Below, in pieces: positions 19,921 through 28,717 of a DNA stretch of 64,000 nt. Location: assembly GCF_014201145.1 (NCBI RefSeq), contig NZ_JACHDP010000001.1:6200001-6264000 (forward strand), in the 5' to 3' direction. Origin of the DNA: Micromonospora parathelypteridis (GTDB lineage: Bacteria; Actinomycetota; Actinomycetes; Mycobacteriales; Micromonosporaceae). The notes under the pieces were generated by a model, which saw only the letters and a program-made list of their open reading frames with translations, made no database searches and was not told the DNA's origin. Each line of letters begins with the position of its first letter. Position 1 is the stretch's first letter. Both the position numbers and the translations under genes were made by a program.

Positions 19921-20304
19921 ATGCGGATCGGTGAACTCGCCACGCAGACCGGGGTGTCCGTACGAGCCCTGCGCTATTACGAGGAGCAGGGGCTTCTCGT
20001 GACCGCACGGAGCAGCGGCGGCCAGCGCCACTACCTCGACGGCGCGGTCGACCGGGTGCACCTGATCCAGATGCTCTACGCCGCCGGCCTGTCCAGCAGG
20101 ACCATCCTCGACCTGCTGCCCTGCGTCGACGCGAAGGTCAACACCCCGGAGTCGCGGGCACTGCTCAACGCCCAACGCGTCCGTATCGATCAGCAGATCA
20201 CCCAACTCCTGCAGGCGCGAGACCGGCTCGACGCGGTCATCGCCCACAGCCAGAGCCCGGCCAGCGGCTGCACCCGGACGGACGCCGAGGCCCTCGTGCG
20301 ATAG
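19921..20304 (+). CDS. MerR-family transcriptional regulator
   Basis: 127 residues. The winged-helix domain is MRIGELATQTGVSVRALRYYEEQGLL, followed by QRHYLDGAVDRVHLIQMLYAAGLSSRTI. A dimerisation coiled coil covers about residues 78-110 (LNAQRVRIDQQITQLLQARDRLDAVI). There is one Cys in the linker region (LLPCVDAK) and one near the C-terminus (GCTRTDAE); these are too few and too far apart to assign a metal or redox sensor. ATG 19921 is preceded by GGGGGAGGAACG. It probably activates the divergent SDR gene through the dyad at 19864-19879. Confidence 0.92.
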   Translation: MRIGELATQTGVSVRALRYYEEQGLLVTARSSGGQRHYLDGAVDRVHLIQMLYAAGLSSRTILDLLPCVDAKVNTPESRALLNAQRVRIDQQITQLLQARDRLDAVIAHSQSPASGCTRTDAEALVR

Positions 20305-20317
20305 CGGGCGCGGCGCG

Positions 20318-20352
20318 GCAGGACCAGCCAGCCGATGTGCCGTCGGTCCTGC
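20318..20352 (+). terminator. Hairpin after the MerR gene
   Basis: GCAGGACC (20318-20325) pairs perfectly with GGTCCTGC (20345-20352), 13 bases past the merR-type stop. Confidence 0.55.
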
Positions 20353-20373
20353 ACGGTTTACGGTGTGTGCGTG

Positions 20374-20847
20374 ATGGTGCGGACAGAATGGACCATGCCC
20401 CACCCGCCTGGCGTGTTGTGGCCGGCGCTCTGTGACTCGCGACTTGAGCTGCAGCCGCGCTGCCCGGTGTTCTACCTGGGCACTCCCCGACCTACGTCGT
20501 GCCGCCTACCCGACGGCCCCGGCGAGGTCGGTGCCACCCGGCAATGCGTCTCGGAGCAGGGTGTGGTGCGGCAGCGGATCACGGTGTGGGAGCCGCCGAC
20601 CCGACTGGCGTTTCACATGGAGTCGACGGACCTCCACTTCCACCGCTTCGTCGACCACCTCGGAGACGTGTTCGAGTCGACGCCGGTCAACGGCGGCACG
20701 CGGGTCATCCGGACCACGACAGTGACGGTCCGTGGGTACGCGCGCGCCGCGTTGGAACCGGCGCTCTGGGTCGGGCTGAAGTCGGTGCACCGCTTCGTGT
20801 TTCGCAACTGGCAGAAGATGGCGCTGTCGCCACCGGCAGCCGTGTGA
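20374..20847 (+). CDS. SRPBCC (START-like) domain protein
   Basis: About 157 residues with the polyketide-cyclase/START-like pattern: TEWTMPHPPGVLWPAL opening strand, GEVGATRQCVSEQGVVRQRITVWEPPTRLAF, DHLGDVFESTPVNGGTRVIRTTTVTV and a long C-terminal helix (LWVGLKSVHRFVFRNWQKMA). Such domains bind hydrophobic ligands; the ligand is not predictable. The start is uncertain: ATG 20374 begins the conserved region, but GTG codons at 20362, 20368 or 20377 are possible and no strong ribosome site is seen. It ends 31 bases from the convergent ROK gene. Confidence 0.75.
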   Translation: MVRTEWTMPHPPGVLWPALCDSRLELQPRCPVFYLGTPRPTSCRLPDGPGEVGATRQCVSEQGVVRQRITVWEPPTRLAFHMESTDLHFHRFVDHLGDVFESTPVNGGTRVIRTTTVTVRGYARAALEPALWVGLKSVHRFVFRNWQKMALSPPAAV

Positions 20848-20878
20848 TGTTGCGCCGCTCAGGGGGAGTGGTCGGCCC

Positions 20879-21973
20879 TCAGATCGGGGCAAGCTCCGGG
20901 ATGCCGTAGTGCTGGTCGAGGACCTGCATGGCGGCGCCCGCCGCGATGACGTCCGCGCCGAGACTGGACAGGGCCACCTTCGTGGTGAGCCAGTCCGTGC
21001 GTCGCGCATCCGCCTCAACGGCCTCGGCGACTGCCGCCAGGTAGGTGCTCGAATGCCGCAGGAGATCCGCGCCCGCCAGCACCACGTGGGCGAGGTCGAG
21101 TGTCTGGAGCAGGTTGACCACGCCCACTGCCACGACACGTGCGGCGCGTGCGACGTCCCCGGCCTCGGCGGCGTGGTTGTGCACGATCTCCAGACATCCG
21201 TCACGGCCGCAGACGCAGCGGGGCCCGTTCAGGTCGACGACCGTGTGACCGAATTCTCCCGCGTTGGTGTGTGCGCCCCGGTGGGCGGTGCCGCCCAGCC
21301 AGAAGCCGCCGCCAATGCCGGACTCGATCATGATGAGAGCCGCGTCGCCGAACGTCGCGCCGTGTCGCCAGGCCTCGGCCGTGATCCCGGCGGTGACGTC
21401 CTTGTCGAGGTGGACGGGCAGGCCCAGGTGTTTCTCGGCGATCTCGCGCAGCGGCACGTCGTGCCAGTGGCGCAGACCGTGGGCGCCGCGGACCAGACCG
21501 TGGGCGTGGTCCAGCGGGCCGATCATGCCGATGCCCACACCGGTGAGTCGACCCCCGAGGTCGTTGATGCCGGTGATCGCCTCGATGCCGGATGCCAGGG
21601 CGTCGAGCAGCTGCTGCGGGGTGAAGTCGCCGGGTAACGGGCTGACCGCCGAATGGTGCACGGTGCCGGCGAGATCGACCAGGACCAGCCGCAGCGTGCG
21701 CCGGGCGACGTGGGCGCCGATCGCGTACCGGCTGTGGGGGACGAGTTCGTAGACGACCGCGGGCTTGCCGACGCCGGGGCGGCGGGCGCCGGTGGGGCGG
21801 ATCAGGCCGTCGACGGTCAGGCGGGCGATGACCTTCGAGACGGCCTGCGGCGTCAGGCCGGTGGCCTCGACCACGGTCGAACGTTCGAACGTTCGGACGG
21901 TACGTCCTACCGCCATGACCAGTGCCTGGTTGTAGCCGCGCAGGAAGTTGACGTCCGCAGTGATGCGAGTCAT
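20879..21973 (-). CDS. ROK-family transcriptional regulator (NagC/XylR type)
   Basis: 364 residues. The N-terminal winged helix (FERSTVVEATGLTPQAVSKVIARLTVDGLIRPTG) is fused to a sugar-kinase-like ROK domain with IGAHVARRTLRLVLVDLAG, GIGMIGPLDHA, IMIESGIGGGF and the ROK zinc motif GEFGHTVVDLNGPRCVCGRDGCLE. These proteins repress sugar genes and release DNA on binding a sugar or sugar phosphate. It is divergent from an MFS transporter, with the dyad GCAAC-GCT-GTTGC between them, so the transporter is the likely target. Confidence 0.93.
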   Translation of the reverse strand: MTRITADVNFLRGYNQALVMAVGRTVRTFERSTVVEATGLTPQAVSKVIARLTVDGLIRPTGARRPGVGKPAVVYELVPHSRYAIGAHVARRTLRLVLVDLAGTVHHSAVSPLPGDFTPQQLLDALASGIEAITGINDLGGRLTGVGIGMIGPLDHAHGLVRGAHGLRHWHDVPLREIAEKHLGLPVHLDKDVTAGITAEAWRHGATFGDAALIMIESGIGGGFWLGGTAHRGAHTNAGEFGHTVVDLNGPRCVCGRDGCLEIVHNHAAEAGDVARAARVVAVGVVNLLQTLDLAHVVLAGADLLRHSSTYLAAVAEAVEADARRTDWLTTKVALSSLGADVIAAGAAMQVLDQHYGIPELAPI

Positions 21974-21989
21974 CTCGCCACCCTATTAC

Positions 21990-22002
21990 GCAACGCTGTT
22001 GC
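21990..22002. promoter_or_regulatory. Predicted ROK operator GCAAC-GCT-GTTGC
   Basis: Perfect 5-3-5 dyad in the 41-bp gap between the divergent ROK regulator and MFS genes. Its position would allow control of both promoters. Confidence 0.55.
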
Positions 22003-22014
22003 TAAATTCTCTCG

Positions 22015-23241
22015 GTGATCGGAATGAGCAGAGGTCGACGGGTGGCGGCGCTCGTCGCACTGGCGCTGGGTGGAGTCGCGATCGGCCTGACCGAGTTCGT
22101 GGCGATGGGCCTACTGCCGGACATCGCCCGCGGCCTGCTCCCACAGGAGTACGCCCAGTCGTCGTCGGGCGCGGTCGCCCGGGCCGGCTGGATGATCACC
22201 GCGTACGCGCTCGGCGTGGTCGTGGGGGCGCCCCTGATCGCCGCGCTGAGCGCGCGCCTGCCCCGTAAGAAGCTCGTCCTCGGGCTGCTCGTCCTCTTCG
22301 CCGTGGGCACTGTCGCCTCCGCGATCGCCCCGACCTTCGATCTGGTGCTGGTGGCTCGGTTCGCGGCCGCGCTGCCGCACGGCGCGTACTTCGGAGCAGC
22401 CGGCCTGCTCGCGGCGACCCTGATGGGCCCCGGCAACGAGGCCCGTGGTTTCGCCATCGTGCTCAGCGGCCTGACGGTGAGCAACGTGGTCGGCGTACCC
22501 CTCATCACACGGCTCGGGCAGGCGGCCGGCTGGCGCGCCGCCTACCTGGTCATCGCCGGCGTCTTCGTGCTCACCCTGCTGGCGGTGCTGGCGGTCGTTC
22601 CGGAGGTGGCCGCGGCGGTCGACGGCTCGCCGGCCGCCGAGTTGCGGGCGCTGCGAACACCGCAGGTCTGGCTGGTCGCCGTAACGGGCGCGGTCGGTTT
22701 CGCCGGGTTCTTCGCGGTGAACACCTACATCGCACCGGTCACCACCGACGTCGCCGGTCTCTCGGCCGCGACGGTGCCGTGGGCGCTGGTCGCGGTGGGT
22801 CTCGGCATGACCGTCGGGAATGCCCTGGGCGGCTGGTTCGCAGACCGCGACCTGCAACGGAGCTTGGTCATCGGCTTCGTCGCGATGATCGTCAGCATCG
22901 CCGTGTTCAGCCTCGTCGCGTCGACCCCTGTCGGCCTGTTCGTGGGCGCGTTCCTGGTCGGCGCGACAAGTCTCTATCTCGGCCCGGTCCTGCAGGCGTG
23001 TCTGATCACCGCTGCCCCGGGAGCGCAGCTGATGGGCGCGGCGCTCAACCAGTCGGCCACGAACATCGCGAACAGCCTGGGAGCACTCCTGGGCAGTGTC
23101 GCCATCACCGCGGGACTCGGTTACCTCGCACCGGCCCGGGTGGGCGTCGTCCTGGCGATCCTCGGGCTGGTGCTGGGAGTGGTCAGCTTCGCCGCCCTGC
23201 GCCGCTCACGGGAGCGGGTGCCGGCCACCATCACGAGTTGA
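22015..23241 (+). CDS. MFS transporter, DHA1 (AraJ/YdhP-like) family
   Basis: 408 residues with about 12 membrane helices. The first helix reads VALALGGVAIGLTEFVAMGLLPDIA, a signature of DHA1 arabinose/chloramphenicol-type efflux permeases. Loop 2-3 is ALSARLPRKKLVLGLL, and the C-terminal half repeats the fold (AVGLGMTVGNALGGWFADRDLQRSL). The substrate may be a sugar or drug; control by a ROK protein favours a sugar-related compound. Start GTG 22015 or ATG 22024; neither has a clear ribosome site, and the 41-bp gap to the divergent gene suggests a leaderless or short-leader message. Confidence 0.9.
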   Translation: MIGMSRGRRVAALVALALGGVAIGLTEFVAMGLLPDIARGLLPQEYAQSSSGAVARAGWMITAYALGVVVGAPLIAALSARLPRKKLVLGLLVLFAVGTVASAIAPTFDLVLVARFAAALPHGAYFGAAGLLAATLMGPGNEARGFAIVLSGLTVSNVVGVPLITRLGQAAGWRAAYLVIAGVFVLTLLAVLAVVPEVAAAVDGSPAAELRALRTPQVWLVAVTGAVGFAGFFAVNTYIAPVTTDVAGLSAATVPWALVAVGLGMTVGNALGGWFADRDLQRSLVIGFVAMIVSIAVFSLVASTPVGLFVGAFLVGATSLYLGPVLQACLITAAPGAQLMGAALNQSATNIANSLGALLGSVAITAGLGYLAPARVGVVLAILGLVLGVVSFAALRRSRERVPATITS

Positions 23242-23294
23242 GGTGGCCGGACCCGCTGCGGGCGCAGACCGCCCAGCACGCTCGCGGCAGGCGC

Positions 23295-24623
23295 TCAGAA
23301 GTCGTCGACGCTGACCGTCACCCGATGCGCGCTCGATCTCCAGTTGGGCACGGTGATCACGTCGTACCCGCCGCCGCGCTGACCCACGGTCAGCCGCACG
23401 AGGCCGAGATGCGCCGGGGTCGCCGGGATGAACAGGTCCATGCCGGTGATGAAGGTCTGGCTGAAGAACTCCGGCAACGGAGCGGTCAGATCGGTCACGC
23501 CGTCGCTGCCGTCGTCGAACGCGAAGATGGCGATCGTCCTCTTGAGGCGTGGCGTGTTCGCCGCGTTCAGGACATCCCTGCCGTTGATCCAGAGGTTGTC
23601 GCCGGCATCGCCCTGGTCCCCCCACCATTCCTTCTGGCGTTGGATCGTCAGCGCCGTGTGCCGGTCGCTGGTGTCGACCAGCGCGCCGAGACCCTCGCCC
23701 GGCACGCTGGTCGCCAGCCGTAGGAACGAATCCGAGCGCAGGAACGGCTGGAAGTAGAAGTGGTGGGTAGCGGCGCCGGGGCGCACGATCGCGAACTCGT
23801 AGCGGGCCGTGGCGAGCACCGCGAAGGGGCCGAACGAGCCATCGCCACTCAGGGACACCCGATGCGCGGGCCGGTGCGACAGCCGACCGCCGGTCAGGGG
23901 GTTGACCGGGTAGACCTCGAGAGTCGCGTCGGTGACGCCGACGTTGCTCGGGAAGAGCACCGCGCGGCCAGAGACCCGCGCCGCACCGAATAGTTGGGGC
24001 ACGATCCGCGTCGTGCGGGGCGCGCGACCCTGGAGGAAACCGAAGATCTCGCCGAACGACTCCGGCGACGACACGGTCTGGGTGTGGGACTGGTCGGGGA
24101 GGTACACGTTTGTCGCGCCGACGATGGCGCGGGCCGGGTCGCCCTCACCCCAGATCGCGAGGGTGGGCACGCCGCCCGGCGGGGAGGTCGCGGTGCGCCC
24201 GTCCAGGTTGACATAGTGCGCGACCCGGGCGGCGCGCGCCGGTGAACTGGTCAGATAGCCCTGCATGACGAAGGTGCCCAGGGAGTGCGCGAGCAGGTCG
24301 ACCTTGTCCGTGCCGGTCGCCGCCAGCAGGCGGGAGATCCGCGCGTCGAGCCCCGCGTAGACCTGGGGCAGGATCGCCGCGATGTTCGGTGAGTCGTACT
24401 CGTGCGCTTCGATGATGTCGATCGGGTAGCCGTTGCTGGCCAGCCGTTTGGCCTGGGACTGGAATTGCGAGGCCGATCCGGCACTGCCGTGCACGAAGAT
24501 CACGGGACGGTACGTCGGTGTGGCGGCGGCTTCGGCGGCGCGGGGGACGGGGGCGACGGACAGGCTGACGGCGAGCGCGACCCCGGCCAGCACGGAGAGC
24601 AATCTGCGGCGAGACGTGTGCAT
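23295..24623 (-). CDS. Secreted alpha/beta-hydrolase (lipase/esterase)
   Basis: 442 residues with a signal peptide (RRRLLSVLAGVALAVSLSVAPVPRAAEA). The hydrolase domain has VIFVHGSAGSASQF (oxyanion region), nucleophile elbow LLAHSLGTF, a likely acid in WGEGDPA, and His in LPDQSHTQT. The C-terminal 220 residues are beta-rich (TDATLEVYPVNPLTGG, WINGRDVLNAANTPR, a C-terminal strand) and may be a lipid- or substrate-binding domain, as in AFL-type lipases. ATG 24623 is preceded by GGTGGAGGACCG. Upstream, TTGC...GCAA flanks a possible operator (24652-24669). Substrate unknown. Confidence 0.88.
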   Translation of the reverse strand: MHTSRRRLLSVLAGVALAVSLSVAPVPRAAEAAATPTYRPVIFVHGSAGSASQFQSQAKRLASNGYPIDIIEAHEYDSPNIAAILPQVYAGLDARISRLLAATGTDKVDLLAHSLGTFVMQGYLTSSPARAARVAHYVNLDGRTATSPPGGVPTLAIWGEGDPARAIVGATNVYLPDQSHTQTVSSPESFGEIFGFLQGRAPRTTRIVPQLFGAARVSGRAVLFPSNVGVTDATLEVYPVNPLTGGRLSHRPAHRVSLSGDGSFGPFAVLATARYEFAIVRPGAATHHFYFQPFLRSDSFLRLATSVPGEGLGALVDTSDRHTALTIQRQKEWWGDQGDAGDNLWINGRDVLNAANTPRLKRTIAIFAFDDGSDGVTDLTAPLPEFFSQTFITGMDLFIPATPAHLGLVRLTVGQRGGGYDVITVPNWRSSAHRVTVSVDDF

Positions 24624-24721
24624 CGGTCCTCCACCTTGAGGGACGAAGTATTTGCACTACTAGCGCAAGTATCGTGTCAGGGCGGGGCGCGACGGTCCAC
24701 ACCTTCCTGCCGGGCCCTCGG

Positions 24722-26107
24722 TCAGTTGACCTCTCTGGCGAGCAGGTCGCCGACGGCGGCGCGGACCGGATCGGGGTTCGCCCAACTCCAGTTCGGGTGC
24801 GCGCGGTTGGTGAGCAGGGCGAGGACGAGTTTGCGATTGGGGTCGACCAGGAGCGACGGGCCGGCGAAGCCGGTGTGGCCGAAGGTCCGGCTCGATGCCA
24901 GCCTGCCCATGAACCACGTCTGGTTGAGGACGACCCCGAGGCCGTGGGCGGCGGTCCGGTTGGGCCGCTCGGGGTCGACGGCGGGCTTCCCGGCGTTGTG
25001 GTTGGTGAGCATCTGGCGCACGGTCGCCGCGGCGAGGATGCGCTTGCCCTGGTGGGTCCCCCCGTTGAGGAGCATCTGCCCGATGGCCGCGAGATCGGCG
25101 GCGGTCGCGAAGACGCCGGCGTGACCGGCGATGCCGCCGAGGTGGTTGGCGACGTCGTCGTGGACGGTGCCACGGAGCAGACCCCGAGACGAGCGGGCGT
25201 CGGTGGCGGCGAGGCGGCTGGCCTTCGCGTTGCTCGACAGCCAGGTGTTGGGGTTGAAGCCGGTGTCTTTCAGGCCGAGCGGGCCGGTGAGGTTGCTCTT
25301 GAGCGCCTGGTCGAGCCGCTGACCGGTGACCTTCTCGACGATCTTGCCGGCGACCATGAGCCCGACGCTGGAATAGCGGAACGTGTCCCCGGGCACGGCG
25401 CCGGAGACCAGCCCGGTGGTGAGCACGGCGTTCCAGCGCGCCGCGTTGTCGGCAAGGCCGGTGACCTTGGCGCCGACGGGGAGGCCGCTGGTGTGGGTGA
25501 GCAGCATCTCGACGGTGATCTGCTCCTTGCCCGCTCCGGTGAAGGCGGGCAGGTAGTCGCGGACCGGGGCACCCAGCTCGACGCGCCCCTTGTCGACCTG
25601 CTGCAGCAGCAGGATGGCCGTGTACACCTTCGTGACCGAGGCGAGGTCGAAGATCGAGTCGGGGCGCATCGCCACTCGCTTGCTCGCCGTGAGGAGCTTC
25701 GGGCCCGCGCCGTAGCGCAGCGCCTCCCCGACAGCGGTGTGCACTGTCGTCTTCCCGTCGACCAGGACGACAGCGACGGCACCGGGGAAGCCCTTGTGCG
25801 TAACGGTCTGCGGTGTGGCGGGCAGATGCTTGCGGAGCAGTGCGGTCACGTCCTGCGCGTAGCGGGCCTGGCCTGCCGGCACGGCACCGCCGCTCGGCGA
25901 CGCGGTGGTGCTCGGCGCGCCGGAGGGCGGCCTGGTGTTTCCGGCCGAGCCGAACCCCACCCTGTTCCCGGCGGCGTCGGTCGCGGTCACCGCGTCGCCG
26001 GGACCGGCCGCACCGGGCTCCGGCGCGCCGTTGTCACCGCAGCCGGTGAGGGCGGAGGCCGCGGCGGCCAGGCCGGCCCCGAGCAGAGTACGACGCGCAA
26101 CGGACAT
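24722..26107 (-). CDS. Tat lipoprotein serine hydrolase (class C beta-lactamase fold)
   Basis: 461 residues. A twin-arginine signal plus lipobox (VARRTLLGAG, LTGC with Cys23) places it on the outer membrane face. After a Gly/Pro/Ser-rich linker comes a penicillin-binding/beta-lactamase-class-C domain: SxxK motif in DLASVTKVYTA, Tyr motif in FRYSSVGLMVAG and a C-terminal HTGFAGPSLLVDP matching the KTG-region strand. It may hydrolyse D-amino peptides or esters; true beta-lactamase activity is not implied. ATG 26107 is chosen at the twin-Arg signal; the ribosome site is weak. The open frame continues upstream over the divergent monooxygenase but without protein-like sequence. Confidence 0.88.
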   Translation of the reverse strand: MSVARRTLLGAGLAAAASALTGCGDNGAPEPGAAGPGDAVTATDAAGNRVGFGSAGNTRPPSGAPSTTASPSGGAVPAGQARYAQDVTALLRKHLPATPQTVTHKGFPGAVAVVLVDGKTTVHTAVGEALRYGAGPKLLTASKRVAMRPDSIFDLASVTKVYTAILLLQQVDKGRVELGAPVRDYLPAFTGAGKEQITVEMLLTHTSGLPVGAKVTGLADNAARWNAVLTTGLVSGAVPGDTFRYSSVGLMVAGKIVEKVTGQRLDQALKSNLTGPLGLKDTGFNPNTWLSSNAKASRLAATDARSSRGLLRGTVHDDVANHLGGIAGHAGVFATAADLAAIGQMLLNGGTHQGKRILAAATVRQMLTNHNAGKPAVDPERPNRTAAHGLGVVLNQTWFMGRLASSRTFGHTGFAGPSLLVDPNRKLVLALLTNRAHPNWSWANPDPVRAAVGDLLAREVN

Positions 26108-26287
26108 GCCGGAGATCGTGGCAGTTGGCATCGATGTGTGCCAACCGACCCGCCCGAACGTCGTTGGCGTCGACCCCATCAGCCGACACGCGGTCACCTG
26201 CTGGGCACTGTCAGTTGGCGTTCGGTGGATGTGCGACGATCGGCGGGCGTCACGCCGAACGACCATTCGTACCCCTTGGAGAGCACG

Positions 26288-27664
26288 ATGTCCCTCTCCC
26301 CATCCCGGGTCTTCGCCGAGCTGAACGCGGTGCGCCCTCCCGACCAGCCGTCGCCGACCATGGGCACGGCAGTCGTGGTCGGCGGCAGTGTCGCCGGCCT
26401 GCTGGCCGCCCGCGTGCTGTCCGATTACGCCGACAGCGTCGTCATCATCGACCGCGACGACCCGCAGGTGACCGGCGCGCGTCCCGGCGTACCCCAGGGG
26501 ACGCAGCTGCACGCGCTGCTGCCCGGCGGCTTCTTCCAACTCGAGCGCCTGTTCCCGGGGTTCCGCGACCAGGCCCTGGCCCGTGGGGCGGTCGAGGCGC
26601 CGCCCGCGGCCAGACGGAACTACCTCGACGGGCGGCCGAAGGTCGTCGTCCCCGACGACGCCGACAGCCTGGCCGGCAGCCGACCACTCCTGGAGGGCCT
26701 GATCCGCCAGCAGGTGCTCCGGCTGCCGAACGTCAAGACGGTCACCGCCCGTGCCACCGGTCTCGTGTTCGACGGCACCGCGGTCACCGGCGTCCGTTAC
26801 GACGTCGGTGGGGTGCCCGGCGTCGAGAGTGCTGACCTCACGGTGGACGCGATGGGTCGTTCGAGCAGACTCTCGACCTGGCTGGAGCAGGCCGACTGGG
26901 ACCGGCCCGTCACGCGACGGATGAGCGTGCACCTGAACTACGCGACGGCCCAGTTCCGACGGCCAGCGGTGACGCCAGCATTGACGGTCGCCCTGGCGCT
27001 GCACACCGCGAAGATGGCCTCGGACGTGGCCGGCGCCGCGTTCTTCGCCATCGAGGATGGCCGGTGGATGGCCATGATGGCCGGATACGGCGACAACCGT
27101 CCCGGCCACACCGCGGAGGATTTCATCCGCCGACTACGGGAGCAGTTTCCACCCGAGTTCGGCGATGTCGCCGGCCAGGAGATGCTCGGCGGCGTCCAGA
27201 CCTACCACCATGCCGACAGCCGACGACGCGACTTCCACGCGCTGAAGCGGTTCCCGGCCGGGCTCATCAGCGTCGGCGACGCCGTCGCGTCATTCAACCC
27301 GGTGTACGGCCAGGGAATGACGGCCGCGGGCCTGCACGCGGCCTGCCTGTCGACGTACCTGCGGTCCAACCCGGATCTGACCCAGCCCGCGCACGAGTAC
27401 CTCGCACTGCAGAAGGTCGTGGTCGACGCCGCGTGGTCGACGTCGACCTCCGCCGACCTGGCGCTGCCCCACGTCGACGGGCCCTACCCGCACGGCTACC
27501 GGATCACCAGCTGGGCCAGCAGGCAGATCATCGCCGCGACCGTCACGGACGTGGCGACCGCGCGACGGTTCAACGAGGTCGTCTCCATGCGGGCGCACCC
27601 ACTGTCGCTGGCCAAGCCGGGCGTGCTCCTCGGCGCCCTGCGGGCCAACCGCCGCGCACACTGA
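26288..27664 (+). CDS. FAD-dependent monooxygenase-like flavoprotein
   Basis: 458 residues. The N-terminal dinucleotide fold (AVVVGGSVAGLLAARVLSDYADSVVIIDRD) and the second FAD motif (GLISVGDAVASFNPVYGQGMTAAGLHA) are typical of tetracycline/aromatic-ring hydroxylase-like flavoproteins. The middle (VNLNYATAQF-like strand at about residues 213-222, SRLSTWLEQADW) carries the substrate cap. The canonical GxGxxG is GGSVAG, a common variant. ATG 26288 has TTGGAGAG upstream. It is divergent from the serine hydrolase gene with about 180 bp between them. Substrate unknown. Confidence 0.88.
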   Translation: MSLSPSRVFAELNAVRPPDQPSPTMGTAVVVGGSVAGLLAARVLSDYADSVVIIDRDDPQVTGARPGVPQGTQLHALLPGGFFQLERLFPGFRDQALARGAVEAPPAARRNYLDGRPKVVVPDDADSLAGSRPLLEGLIRQQVLRLPNVKTVTARATGLVFDGTAVTGVRYDVGGVPGVESADLTVDAMGRSSRLSTWLEQADWDRPVTRRMSVHLNYATAQFRRPAVTPALTVALALHTAKMASDVAGAAFFAIEDGRWMAMMAGYGDNRPGHTAEDFIRRLREQFPPEFGDVAGQEMLGGVQTYHHADSRRRDFHALKRFPAGLISVGDAVASFNPVYGQGMTAAGLHAACLSTYLRSNPDLTQPAHEYLALQKVVVDAAWSTSTSADLALPHVDGPYPHGYRITSWASRQIIAATVTDVATARRFNEVVSMRAHPLSLAKPGVLLGALRANRRAH

Positions 27665-27685
27665 CGGTTGGCTCGTCCCGTGCGG

Positions 27686-28540
27686 TCAGAACGTCCGGCC
27701 TGCGATGTCCAAGGACGCCCGATAGCCGAGCTGCTGCACCACAATGTCCACGTCGAGGGCCGACCCGACCGCGCGGTCCAGGTCCTCGCGGGTCCGGTCC
27801 AGCTCGGAGTTACCCAGCTCCCGAAGCCACTCGCGTAGCAGTAGCAGCCGCAACTCGGACCCGGCGAACTCGGCGAACTCCATCCGGCCGGCCTTGTCGG
27901 CCCGGTCGAGGAGTTGATCCGCGAGCGCCGGGGACGCCTCGATCCCGCGTCCGGTCAGGCTCAGCACCAGCCGGTGCTGCTCCATCCGGGCGGCCATCGC
28001 GTCGGCGACCAGGACGATGCCGGCCCCGGCGCGGTACCGGACGATCGGGTTGTGCCGGCTGACCGTGGCCATCAATGTGCTCAACTCATGTCCGTCGGTC
28101 TGCCTGCGCAACTCCAGCAGGTAGGTCGTGGTGAGCACCTGAAGCCGGCGCTGGGCACGCCGGACCGGGCTGATGGACGTCACCCGACGGACACCACCCG
28201 CGAGCTGACGCAACGACAGCAACGCGCGCTTCGGGGAGTCCTCGAAGGAGTCCGCCACGTCCTGCTCGATCTCGGCCCGCTCGTCAAAGTCGAGCGCCTC
28301 GCCCGCGAGGAACTCCGCGAATGCCAGCACCTCGTCCAGGTGTCCACGGGTCAGCCGGAATCCACGAGCAGTCGCGACGACGGTGGCCGGATCGGCGGGG
28401 ACGGCACGGCCGCCGACGCCACCCGCTGGAAAACCGGACACACCTTCCAACCAGTGTTCGGTCGCCAACGGCGTGCCGGCCCACCGGCTCGCCTCGGCGG
28501 TCGGCTCGGCAGTGGTAACAGTGCTGACCGGTGTGGACAT
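27686..28540 (-). CDS. Unknown helical protein, divergent member of the T7SS-like regulon
   Basis: 284 residues, no recognised family. N-terminal 50 residues are Thr/Gly/Ala-rich; the rest is mostly charged amphipathic helix (LAFAEFLAGEALDFDERAEI, QRRLQVLTTTYLLELRRQTD, ARMEQHRLVLSLTGRG, FAGSELRLLLLREWLRELG). No signal peptide or membrane helix is seen. Start ATG 28540 has GGAGG 5 bases upstream. Its promoter has the same GGGAACC-N17-CGAA motif as the secretion-like genes and lies back-to-back with that of the 1521-aa protein, so it probably works with them, perhaps as a cytoplasmic chaperone or adaptor. That role is inferred from context only. Confidence 0.8.
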   Translation of the reverse strand: MSTPVSTVTTAEPTAEASRWAGTPLATEHWLEGVSGFPAGGVGGRAVPADPATVVATARGFRLTRGHLDEVLAFAEFLAGEALDFDERAEIEQDVADSFEDSPKRALLSLRQLAGGVRRVTSISPVRRAQRRLQVLTTTYLLELRRQTDGHELSTLMATVSRHNPIVRYRAGAGIVLVADAMAARMEQHRLVLSLTGRGIEASPALADQLLDRADKAGRMEFAEFAGSELRLLLLREWLRELGNSELDRTREDLDRAVGSALDVDIVVQQLGYRASLDIAGRTF

Positions 28541-28598
28541 CAAAACCTCCGGGGGTGACAAGCGCGGGCGCACCGGGCCGGGCGGCCCGTGCATCTCG

Positions 28599-28628
28599 CC
28601 TTCGTCGGGAACCCCGGCGGCGGTTCCC
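28599..28628 (-). promoter_or_regulatory. ECF-type promoter motif GGGAACCGC-N15-CGAAGG
   Basis: Minus-strand GGGAACCGC (28628-28620) and CGAAGG (28604-28599) upstream of the 27686 gene. The spacing equals that of the three plus-strand motifs at 28640, 33288 and 36007. Confidence 0.7.
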
Positions 28629-28639
28629 GAAAACCTGGA

Positions 28640-28669
28640 GGGAACCGGTTGTGGTGACCACGGCGAACC
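28640..28669 (+). promoter_or_regulatory. ECF-type promoter motif GGGAACCGG-N15-CGAACC
   Basis: GGGAACCGG at 28640-28648 and CGAACC at 28664-28669, about 50 bp before the ATG of the 1521-aa protein. GGAAC-type -35 elements are characteristic of ECF sigma factors, and an ECF sigma gene lies in the locus (35295-35948). Confidence 0.75.
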
Positions 28670-28717
28670 TCCGCTGTCCGACCCTCGCAGGAGGGCATGC
28701 GGGGGAGGGAGCCGACC

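Noticed and set aside
24652..24669. TTGC...GCAA dyad upstream of the esterase gene compared with the ROK operator GCAAC-GCT-GTTGC
   Set aside because: Arm length and spacing differ, so a common regulator cannot be claimed.
24674..26287. A 996-codon open frame that would add over 500 residues to the N-terminus of the FAD monooxygenase
   Set aside because: The added part is antisense to the serine-hydrolase gene, is low-complexity Gly/Ala/Arg sequence, and lacks a ribosome site; the real start is ATG 26288 with TTGGAGAG upstream.
28606..28635. A plus-strand GGGAACC-CGAAAA-like arrangement overlapping the minus-strand motif
   Set aside because: It arises from the inverted symmetry between the two back-to-back motifs; its -10 spacing is one base off relative to the four consistent copies.
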